The notes beneath the pieces are model-generated. The model searched no databases and had not been told where the DNA came from. It was given only the letters and a program-made list of their open reading frames with translations. Shown here piece after piece: positions 45,462-54,000 of a stretch of DNA of 64,000 nucleotides (position 1 is the stretch's first letter; each line of letters begins with the position of its first letter). A program made the translations under genes and the position numbers. This DNA comes from Paracoccus ravus (lineage in GTDB: Bacteria > Pseudomonadota > Alphaproteobacteria > Rhodobacterales > Rhodobacteraceae), in the NCBI RefSeq assembly GCF_004522175.1, contig NZ_SDEB01000008.1:89361-153360 (forward strand), in the 5' to 3' direction.

Positions 45462-46307
45462 ATGAGAACTGGCTGGAACTGGCTGGGCGTGCTGCCCTTT
45501 TTCGTCTTTGCCGTGCTGTTTCTGGTATTGCCCACGATGAACATCGTCATTGGCGCATTCCGGAACCCGCAGGGTGAATTCACCCTGGCCAATCTGGCCG
45601 GGCTCTCCGCGCCGCGCATCGTCGACAGCTTTGCGATCTCGATTCGGATTTCGCTGGCTTCGGCGGCGCTGGGCTGTCTGGTCGGCTTTGCCATGGCCGC
45701 GGCGGTGGTGATGGGTGGCGTGCCGGCATGGCTCAAGGCGCCGCTGATGACCTTTTCGGGCGTCGCGTCGAATTTCGCCGGGGTGCCGCTGGCCTTTGCC
45801 TTTATCGCGACGCTGGGCCGGGTCGGGCTGGTGACCATGCTGCTGCGGCAATGGTTCGGTATCAATATCTACGCGATGGGCTTCAACCTGCTGAGCTTCT
45901 GGGGGCTGACGCTGACCTATCTGTTCTTCCAGATCCCCCTTATGATCCTGATCATCACCCCCGCGCTCGAGGGGCTCAGGCGCGAATGGCGCGAAGCGGC
46001 CGAAGTTCTGGGCGCGAGCACCGGGCAATATTGGCGCATGGTGGCGCTGCCGATCCTGTTCCCGTCCCTGCTGGGGGCATTCGCGCTGTTGTTTGCCAAT
46101 AGCTTTGGCGCTGTGGCCACGGCCTATGCGCTGACCGGATCGTCGCTCTCGATCGTGCCGATCATGCTTTTCGCGCAGATCCGGGGAGACGTGCTGCAGG
46201 ACCCGCATCTGGGCTATGCCATGGCCTTTGGCATGATCGTGGTCACAGGGATCGCGAACCTCGCCTATGTGATCATGCGCAGCCGGGCGGAAAGGTGGAT
46301 GCGGTGA
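45462..46307 (+). CDS. ABC importer permease (first)
   Basis: A 281-residue inner-membrane permease with six hydrophobic helices. The start MRTGWNWLGVLPFFVFAVLFLVLPT is the typical N terminus of the spermidine/putrescine-type permease. The coupling loop reads LRREWREAAEVLGAS (EAA motif), followed by LPILFPSLLGAFALLFANSFGAV. ATG 45462 is preferred over GTG 45459 because of the gggga spacing. It overlaps the next gene by 4 bases. Confidence 0.93.
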   Translation: MRTGWNWLGVLPFFVFAVLFLVLPTMNIVIGAFRNPQGEFTLANLAGLSAPRIVDSFAISIRISLASAALGCLVGFAMAAAVVMGGVPAWLKAPLMTFSGVASNFAGVPLAFAFIATLGRVGLVTMLLRQWFGINIYAMGFNLLSFWGLTLTYLFFQIPLMILIITPALEGLRREWREAAEVLGASTGQYWRMVALPILFPSLLGAFALLFANSFGAVATAYALTGSSLSIVPIMLFAQIRGDVLQDPHLGYAMAFGMIVVTGIANLAYVIMRSRAERWMR

Positions 46308-47086
46308 AGCGGCTCTGGTCCTGGGGCGCGATCATCGCGGGCGCGCTCTATTTCCTGCTGCCCTTGATCGGCACGCTCGAATTTTCGCTCCGGATGCGGC
46401 GTGGGGAATATTCGCTCGATGCCTATCGTTCGGTGCTGGCCGATCCTGCCTTTCGCGCGACATTTGGCTATTCCGTGGCGATGGCGCTCTTGACCATCCT
46501 GCTGGGCGTGCTGATCGTCGTGCCGACCGCCTATTGGGTGCGCCTGCGCCTGCCGCGCCTGCGCCCGGTGATCGAGTTCATCACCCTGCTGCCCTTGGTC
46601 ATTCCCGCCATTGTCGTCGTTTTCGGCTATATCAGGCTCTACAATACCTCGTCACTGCTGCCGCTGACAGGTTCGGCCACGGGCACGAACCTGCTCCTGC
46701 TCTGCGGATATGCGACCCTTGCGCTGCCCTATATGTATCGCGCCGTCGATACCGGCCTGTCGACGCTGGACGTGCGCAGCCTGACCGAGGCCGCGCAATC
46801 GCTGGGCGCGGGCTGGGTCCGCATCATCGGCAACCTGATCCTGCCCAATGTGATGGGCGCTGTGATGTCGGGGGCGTTTCTGTCCTTCGCCATCGTGATC
46901 GGCGAATTCACCATGGCGGCGCTGCTGAACCGCCCGGCCTTTGGCCCCTATATGCAGCTTCTGGGCGCCAACCGGGCCTATGAGCCGGCCGCTCTGGCCG
47001 TGATCGCCTTTGCTGCGACCTGGGGCTGCATGGGGCTGATGCAATTGATCTCCCGCCTCGCTTCTGTGCGAAGGACCGCTAGATGA
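46304..47086 (+). CDS. ABC importer permease (second)
   Basis: A 260-residue inner-membrane permease, partner of the previous one. It has the coupling loop SLTEAAQSLGAGW and the following LILPNVMGAVMSGAFLSFAIVIGEFTMAALL, typical of PotC-like permeases. GTG 46304 overlaps the upstream stop (GTGA) and has aaagg 8 bases before it; GTG 46295 would add three residues. It overlaps the ATPase gene by 4 bases. Confidence 0.92.
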   Translation: MKRLWSWGAIIAGALYFLLPLIGTLEFSLRMRRGEYSLDAYRSVLADPAFRATFGYSVAMALLTILLGVLIVVPTAYWVRLRLPRLRPVIEFITLLPLVIPAIVVVFGYIRLYNTSSLLPLTGSATGTNLLLLCGYATLALPYMYRAVDTGLSTLDVRSLTEAAQSLGAGWVRIIGNLILPNVMGAVMSGAFLSFAIVIGEFTMAALLNRPAFGPYMQLLGANRAYEPAALAVIAFAATWGCMGLMQLISRLASVRRTAR

Positions 47087-48120
47087 GCTTTCTGAACCTC
47101 GATCACCTGCAAAAATCCTTTGGCAGCACGCAGGTCGTGCATGATTTCAGCCTGTCCGTGGACAAGGGCGAATTCATCTCGTTTCTGGGTCCCTCGGGAT
47201 GCGGCAAGACCACCGTGCTGCGCATGGTCGCGGGGTTCGAGGAGCCCAGCGAGGGGCGTATCCTGATCGATGGGCAGGACGTCACGCGGCTGCGTCCGAA
47301 CCAGCGTCAGATCGGCATGGTGTTTCAGGCCTATGCGCTGTTTCCCAACCTGAACGTTGCCGAGAATGTCGGTTTCGGGCTCAAGGTGGCGGGCGTGCCA
47401 CGCTCCGAACGCGCAAGCCGCGTGGCCGAGATGCTGGAATTGATCGGCCTGCCGGACATGGCCGCGCGCTTTCCCTGGCAGCTGTCCGGCGGCCAGCAGC
47501 AACGTGTCGCCCTGGCCCGGGCGTTAGCGCCGCGGCCGCGCGTCCTCTTGCTGGACGAGCCGCTTTCCGCGCTCGACGCCAAGATCCGCGTGAGCCTGCG
47601 CAACCAGATCCGCGAGATCCAGCAGCAGTTGGGCATCACGACGATTTTCGTGACCCATGACCAGGAAGAGGCGCTGTCCATTTCCGACCGCATCGTCGTC
47701 ATGCATCGCGGCATCGCCGAACAGACCGGAACCCCGCCCCAGATATACAACCAACCCGCGACCGAATTCGTCGCGGGATTTGTCGGCAAGCTCAATCTCT
47801 TTGACGCGACGGTGCTGGATCGGGCCTCGGGGCTGGTCAGCCTTGCCGGTTCCGAGATCCGGCTGAACCGTCCGATACCGCCCGGCCGCGTCAGCCTGGC
47901 CGCCCGGCCCGAAGGGCTGGTCCTGGCCGAAACTGGCATCCCCGCCGAGGTGACCGGGGTCGAGTTCCTTGGCTCGGTGCAGCGCCTGCGTGCGCGGGTG
48001 GGCGAGCGCGACATCGTGCTTGACCGGTTCAATACCGATGCCTCCCTGCCGCAGACGGGCGACAGGCTGCATCTTTCGCCCGAGCTTTCCCGCTGGCTGC
48101 TGGTCAGCCACGAGCAATAA
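47083..48120 (+). CDS. ABC importer ATPase (PotA/FbpC-like)
   Basis: A 345-residue cytosolic ATPase: Walker A GPSGCGKTT, Q-loop FQAYALFPNL, signature [15 protein letters not shown], Walker B LLLDEPLSALD and switch His in VTHDQEEAL. The last ~110 residues form a TOBE-type regulatory domain (GRVSLAARPEGLVL and the segment after it), as in PotA, FbpC and MalK. Completes the four-gene importer. Confidence 0.94.
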   Translation: MSFLNLDHLQKSFGSTQVVHDFSLSVDKGEFISFLGPSGCGKTTVLRMVAGFEEPSEGRILIDGQDVTRLRPNQRQIGMVFQAYALFPNLNVAENVGFGLKVAGVPRSERASRVAEMLELIGLPDMAARFPWQLSGGQQQRVALARALAPRPRVLLLDEPLSALDAKIRVSLRNQIREIQQQLGITTIFVTHDQEEALSISDRIVVMHRGIAEQTGTPPQIYNQPATEFVAGFVGKLNLFDATVLDRASGLVSLAGSEIRLNRPIPPGRVSLAARPEGLVLAETGIPAEVTGVEFLGSVQRLRARVGERDIVLDRFNTDASLPQTGDRLHLSPELSRWLLVSHEQ

Positions 48121-48262
48121 ATCCAAGCGCGGAGGGCGCTGCCCAAGCATGGGGTGGGCGCTTTGGCCAAAATCCGCAAAAATGCCCCAACAGGGTTGTC
48201 AGAGCCGGACGGGCAGGACAGAGTTCGGACATAGGTTTTTTGTGCATTTCGGATTATTTGCG

Positions 48263-49981
48263 ATGAAGGCGTCCGTCAAAAGCAAAGACAATCCCGAGGT
48301 TTTCATTCCCGGACTCGATCCCGGAATGTCTTTCCTGCCCGGCGGTCAGGTGTCACCCGCCGCAAGCTTGGATCGCAAGACCGAGATCTCCTATCTCAAA
48401 TCAGCGATCAGCCTGCCCCAGACCGTGGCGCTCGAGCGGATGATGCAACGCTCGGTCACCGAGCGCGACAATGAAACCAGCATCATCTTTCCGTCCTTTC
48501 CGGTCGTGGTCGAGAATTTCAGCTTTCGCGCCGGGCTGCCCTTGATCAACGGCCGGTTCGTGTTGACCGGGGCTTCCGGCACGCGGATCAGGAATGCGCT
48601 GGCAAAATCCCATGGCGAGGCCGCCGAGGCCGCCATGCATGAGCGCATCAACGCGGCTCGGGCCGTCAAGCCGCCGCTGATCCCGGTCCTGCAGGACCAA
48701 AGTCTCGAGATCCGCGGGCTGCCCTTTCTGATCGAGGCGCGCAATTATTACAATTATTACCACTTCACCTCGGAAAGCCTGATCTATCTGAGCCTTTACA
48801 AGAAATTCGGTCTGACCGGCCCAATCAGCTTTTTCACCAAGAAGGGTAATGAGCCGCGCTCTTATATCCGGCGCACGGTCGAGGATTTCTATCCGGACCT
48901 TGCCGATCGCGTCACCTTCGAAGCGGGGCGCATGCAGCATGCGCGCGCGATCATCCCCTTCAACACACGCTATTATTACCACATGACCGGCCCCGACGTG
49001 ATGCCGGACATCAGGAACGGGCAGGGCAAGGTTCTGGGCCGCAGCAGCGAAGCGACCGAAGGCATGAAACCCATCGCCAAGCGCAGCCGCGATGCCTCGC
49101 TGGACGATCACCGCAGTATCGCGCTGGCCCGCGCCAGTGACATCGGCGGCCCCTTTCCCAAACGCGTCTATATCGGCCGCAAGAGCGGGCGCGACCGCGG
49201 TGTCTCGGGCGAGGGGAAGCTGATCGAGATGCTGGCCCGGCTGGGTTTCGTCGAAATGTATTTCGAGGACATGACGCCGCTCGATCAGGTCGCGCTGTGC
49301 CGGGATGTCGAGATCCTGGTTTCGGCGCATGGCGCGGGTTTCACCAATATGCTCTATTCCTCGCCCGGCGCGATCTTTGTCGAACTGAGCCATCTTCAGA
49401 CCGCCCGTCACCGCTTTGGCGATTTCAACATGCATGCCGCCGCCTCGGGGGCGCGCTACATCCATTTCTTTGCCGATCATCTTTTCGACGATTCCGACCG
49501 CGTGCCCAGCATGAGCGACGATGGCCATGTCGGCGTCACGCTGAGCGATTTTGCCGTGACGCGGCTCGAAGCCTGTCTGGTCGACATGATCGAGGCCGAC
49601 CGCAGCCCGGTGCTGGTCGAGGCGCGCTGGCATTTCGACAAGGGCGAATATGAGGAATGCGCGAATATCCTGGCGGATTCCCCGATGCGCTTTCTGCATT
49701 CGGAATCGGCCTATATGGCCGCAAGGGCGTTTTCCGCCGTGGGCCGGATCGCCGAGGCCAAGGAATGCTATCTGGCCGCGCTGCGCATCCAGCCGTTCCG
49801 GCCCAAGGTCTTTGCCGATTTGCTGCGCTTGCTGCAATGGCATGGTGAAGCGGACGAGTTCGAACGCCATCTCGCACTGTTCAGGGACGCCCTGCCGCGC
49901 CAGGCCCGCACATTCGAGGACAGCCTGGCGACGGATCCGACCCGCTCATCCGCCCTTTCCCAAGCCGCGGGAACGACCTGA
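48263..49981 (+). CDS. GT61-family glycosyltransferase with C-terminal TPR-like region
   Basis: A 572-residue protein whose middle part (about 80-450) matches the GT61 (DUF563) glycosyltransferase family: RNYYNYYHFTSESLIYL, PKRVYIGRKSGRDRGV and the hallmark SAHGAGFTNMLYSSPGAIFVELS. The last ~100 residues (from about 465) contain TPR-like helices (ANILADSPMRFLHSESAYMAARAFSAVG). No signal or membrane helix, so it probably acts at the cytosolic face on a surface glycan. Acceptor and sugar unknown. Convergent with the GT26 gene. Confidence 0.85.
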   Translation: MKASVKSKDNPEVFIPGLDPGMSFLPGGQVSPAASLDRKTEISYLKSAISLPQTVALERMMQRSVTERDNETSIIFPSFPVVVENFSFRAGLPLINGRFVLTGASGTRIRNALAKSHGEAAEAAMHERINAARAVKPPLIPVLQDQSLEIRGLPFLIEARNYYNYYHFTSESLIYLSLYKKFGLTGPISFFTKKGNEPRSYIRRTVEDFYPDLADRVTFEAGRMQHARAIIPFNTRYYYHMTGPDVMPDIRNGQGKVLGRSSEATEGMKPIAKRSRDASLDDHRSIALARASDIGGPFPKRVYIGRKSGRDRGVSGEGKLIEMLARLGFVEMYFEDMTPLDQVALCRDVEILVSAHGAGFTNMLYSSPGAIFVELSHLQTARHRFGDFNMHAAASGARYIHFFADHLFDDSDRVPSMSDDGHVGVTLSDFAVTRLEACLVDMIEADRSPVLVEARWHFDKGEYEECANILADSPMRFLHSESAYMAARAFSAVGRIAEAKECYLAALRIQPFRPKVFADLLRLLQWHGEADEFERHLALFRDALPRQARTFEDSLATDPTRSSALSQAAGTT

Positions 49982-49993
49982 GGCGGGACGGGC

Positions 49994-50761
49994 TCAGCCG
50001 CCCGCGCCGCCGCGGCGCTGTCGCCAGGCTGCAGCGGCATGGCCGGGAAGGATCGAAAAACCCTTGGCATAGCGCGTGGTCAGCCGCCGGGGGTCGGACA
50101 GAAGCCGCCACAGCCATTCCATCCTGACCCGGCGCAGCAGGCGCGGTGCCCGGCGCTGCTGGCCCGACAGGAAATCCAGCGCCGCGCCGATCGAGGCAAA
50201 GCCCACATCGGGCAGCGCGTCCCGGGCGCGGATGGCAAAGATCTCTTGTCGCGGCGCACCCAAGGCGAGAAAGCACAGCCTTGCGCCGCTGTGCCGGATG
50301 CGCTCGATGATGGCATCTGCCTCGCTTCCGTTCGGATCAAAGGGAAAGCCCGGCGCGCAGGTCAGCGCCACGCGCAGATCGGCCACACGGCTTTGCATGA
50401 CCGCGGCGGCAGAGGCGAGCGAGGCCTCGTTGCTGCCGATCAGGGCGATGGGAAGCCCCAGTCCGGCCGCCTCGGCCGCGAGGGGCAGGACAAGGTCAGA
50501 GCCCGGAGCCAGCCGGACGGGGCGGGCGGCGATGCGCGACAACCAGACGATCGGATTTCCATCCGCGCAAATAAGATCCTGCGCGACATAGGCGCGGCGG
50601 AACTCCGGGCTTTCTCCCAGGCGCTGCAGGTGATCGACATTGATGGTGGCGAGGGCAAAGCCGGTCCCGCCTGCCAGACGCTTGCGGACCTGACGCAGCA
50701 GGCTTTGGGAATCGGCGCAATTGATTCGGACGGCGGCACCGTCGGCAAAGGTGAACTGCAT
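49994..50761 (-). CDS. GT26-family glycosyltransferase (WecG/TagA/CpsF)
   Basis: A 255-residue GT26 enzyme that would transfer an N-acetylhexosamine-like sugar to a lipid-linked acceptor at the inner membrane. Marks are the FALATINVDHLQRL opening, the LICADGNPIVW Asp motif, ALIGSNEASLASAAAVM, FLALGAPRQEIFA and the basic C terminus that docks on the membrane. ATG 50761 has ggag 9 bases upstream. It is divergent from the PKS gene and shares its 273-bp upstream region. Confidence 0.92.
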   Translation of the reverse strand: MQFTFADGAAVRINCADSQSLLRQVRKRLAGGTGFALATINVDHLQRLGESPEFRRAYVAQDLICADGNPIVWLSRIAARPVRLAPGSDLVLPLAAEAAGLGLPIALIGSNEASLASAAAVMQSRVADLRVALTCAPGFPFDPNGSEADAIIERIRHSGARLCFLALGAPRQEIFAIRARDALPDVGFASIGAALDFLSGQQRRAPRLLRRVRMEWLWRLLSDPRRLTTRYAKGFSILPGHAAAAWRQRRGGAGG

Positions 50762-50930
50762 GCGGCAAGGCTCCGGTGCGGTTTGCCGGCAGGATGGGTT
50801 GAGCCTGACCCGAATGCAATTGGATTTCGCCTGGCTCTCCGGTCCGGGTGCTGTCTCTCTGGCCAACTGGGGGGCAAGGAAAGAGGCAAGGGGGCTGTTC
50901 TGCCGAAAAAGGCAGGCAAGGAAGGCATTT

Positions 50931-50971
50931 TATAATTTGGTGACTGGCTCGGGACAGGATATTCCGGAATA
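50931..50971 (+). promoter_or_regulatory. Candidate promoter (TATAAT) and 12-bp palindrome upstream of the PKS operon
   Basis: In an AT-rich island of the 273-bp GT26-PKS gap stands a consensus TATAAT (50931-50936) without a clear -35, and 24 bases further the perfect palindrome tattccggaata (50960-50971), close to the expected transcript start. This layout would suit a regulator bound at +20 to +30. The PKS ATG lies 63 bases after the palindrome, with agaggga as Shine-Dalgarno. Confidence 0.4.
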
Positions 50972-51034
50972 CGCGCACCAGTTGTTTAATGATTCCAGCG
51001 CCGCCAGGCGTCCAGTTATTGCAGAGGGATCAGA

Positions 51035-54000
51035 ATGGCCTTCGACGTAAGCAAGCTGTCTGATACGGCTATCGCCATTGTCGGAATGGCAGCGCAATTG
51101 CCCGGCGCTTCGGGCGTTTCAGAATATTGGGACAATCTTTGCCGCGGGGTGGAATCGATCCAGCGGGTGACACAAGAGGATCTGGTCGCGCGCGGCGAAG
51201 CTCGGGCAAGGCTTTGCGACCCGAATTACGTGCCTGCCGCCGCCATTCTGGATCAGTTCGACGGGTTCGACGCCGAGTTCTTTGGCCTCTCGCCGAAAGA
51301 GGCGGCGATCATGGACCCGCAGCACCGGAAGTTTCTGGAAACCTGCTGGCACGCGCTCGAGGATGCCGCCCACAGCCCCGAGGGCTTTGGCCGTCCGATC
51401 GGCATCTGGGCCGGCTGCGGCATGGGCAGCTATTTCTACTGGAATGTCTGCTCGAACCGCGATCTGGTCGAGGGCGTCGGGCATTTCCTGCTGCGCCATA
51501 CCGGCAATGACAAGGATTTCCTGTCGACGCGGGTCAGCCATGTCTTTGACCTGACCGGGCCCAGCGTCAATGTGCAGACCGCCTGCTCGACCTCGCTGGT
51601 GGCGATCCACATGGCCTGCCAGTCGCTTATCTCGGGGGAATGCGACATGGCGCTGGCGGGGGGCGTCACGATCGAACTGCCCCATGGCATCGGCTATCTC
51701 TACAAGGAGAACGAGATCCTCTCGCCCGACGGCCATTGCCATGCCTTCGACCATCGCGCGCAGGGCACGGTCTTTGGCAGCGGGGCGGCGGTCGTGGTGC
51801 TGCGCCGCCTCAAGGATGCGGTGGCGGATGGAGACCACATCTGGGCGGTGATCAAGGGCTCGGCGATCAACAATGACGGCGCGAGCAAGGCGAGCTACCT
51901 CGCACCCAGCGTCGAGGGCCAGGCCCAGGCGGTGGCCGAGGCGCTGGTCATGGCCGGGGTCAGTTCGGATGGCATCGGCTATGTCGAATGCCACGGCACC
52001 GGCACGGCGCTTGGCGACCCGATCGAGGTCGCGGCGCTGAACCAGGCCTATGCGCGGGTCTCCGAGGGCGGGCGGCAGGGGCCCTGCCGCATCGGCTCGG
52101 TCAAGACCAATATCGGCCATCTCGACACGGCGGCGGGCGGCGCGGGGCTGATCAAGACCGCGCTCGCGCTGCATCACGGCCAGATCCCCCCGAGCCTCGG
52201 CTACGAGGCCCCGAACCCGGCCATCGATTTCGCGGGCGGCCCCTTCGAGGTCAATGACCGGCTGGCCGATTGGCCGCTGCCGGGCCTGCGCCGCGCCGGG
52301 GTGAACTCGCTCGGGGTCGGCGGCACCAATGCCCATGCCGTGCTGGAAGAGCCGCCCTTGCAACCCGCCTCCGAGGCTTCGGACTGGCCTTTCCAGATCC
52401 TCGCGGTCTCGGGGCGCAGCAAGGCGGCGCTGGACGCCAATGGCGCGGCGCTGGCGGGCTGGCTCGCGCAGAACCCGCAGGCCGACCTCGCGGATGTCTC
52501 GCATACGCTGATCAATGGCCGTCGCCATTTCGACCGCCGCCGCGTGCTGGTCGCGCATGACGCCGCCGAGGCCGCCGCGCTGCTCGCCGCGCCCGATCCG
52601 CGGCTGGTCTTCGACCACCAGCCGGTCGCCGAGGATGCCGAGGCGGTCTTCATGCTGCCGGGCGGGGGCGCGCAATATGCCGGCATGGCGCGCGGGCTCT
52701 ACGAGACCGAGCCGGTCTTTCGCGAATGGATGGATCGCGGGCTCGACCACTTGGCGCAGGCGCATGGCACCGACCTGCGCGGGTTCTGGCTGCCCGAGCC
52801 GGGCGATGAGGCCGAGGCCGACCGCCGGTTGCTGCAGCCCTCGCTGCAATTGCCGCTCTTGATGATCACCGAATATGCGCTGGCGCAGCTCTGGATCGGC
52901 TGGGGCGTGCGGCCCACGGCGCTGATCGGCCATTCCATGGGCGAGAACACCGCCGCCTGCATCGCTGGGGTGATGTCCTTCGAGGATTGCATCGGCCTTG
53001 TCCGGCTGCGCGGGTTGCTGATGGACCGCGTCCCGGCGGGCGGGATGCTGAGCGTGCCGCTCGCGCCCGAGGAATTCGCCGCCGAGATGGGCGACCTGGA
53101 CCTTGCGGCAGTGAACGGACCGGGCCTGTCGGTGGTCTCGGGGCCGGATGCGGCGCTGGATGCCTTTGCCGCCAGACTCGCCGCGCGCGAGGTGGAATGC
53201 CAGCGCATCGCCATTTCCATCGCCGCACATTCGCGGCTGCTGGACGATGTGCTGCCCGAGTTCCGCGCCTATCTGGCCTCGATCCGGCTGAACCCGCCGC
53301 AGATCCCGATCATCTCGAACCGCACCGGCCAGCCGCTGACCGTGGCCGAGGCGACCAGCCCGGATTACTGGACCGCCCATCTGCGCGGCACGATCCGCTT
53401 TGCCGATGGCCTCAGCCATCTCGCGCAGCAGGGCGAGCGGGTCTATCTCGAGGTCGGGCCGGGCCGCGCCATGCAGGCCATGGCCAAGGCGCATCCGGCG
53501 CTTTCGGCCAATCAGGTGATCTCGACCCTACGCCACCGCGACCACCAGACCCCGGATGACGCCTGGTTCGTGGCGGCGCTGGCTCGGTTCTGGGCCTGTG
53601 GCGGGCGGATCGACTGGGACCAGATCTGGGGCGATGCGCGGCGCAGGCGGCTGTCGCTGCCGGGATATGCCTTTCAGCGCAAGCGCCATTTCATCGAGCG
53701 CGTGGCGCAGGTCAGCCATGCCACCGACCCGGATCTGGCGCGGATCGAGAACCCCGCCGAATGGGGCTGGCGTCCGGCATGGAAGCTGGCAGCGCCGGCT
53801 GTCGAGATCGGCCCGGCTGGCCCGGTCGCGCCCAGCGTCCAGAATTGGCTGATCTTCGCGGATGAGACCGGTCTGGGCGAAGACATCGCAGCGTGCCTCA
53901 CGGCTTTGGGACAGACCGTGTCGCTGGTGCAGATCGCCGATAGTTTCGCCGATCGCGGCGCGGGGCGTTTCACCCTGCCGCTCGAATCCGATCGCGAGGG

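Noticed and set aside
50762..51034. Direct quorum-sensing control of the PKS operon
   Set aside because: No lux-like dyad in the upstream region; the palindrome there is 12 bp and unrelated to sequences near luxI.
51119..53494. 791-codon minus-strand open frame opposite the PKS
   Set aside because: No domain, skewed composition; it mirrors the KS-AT coding strand.
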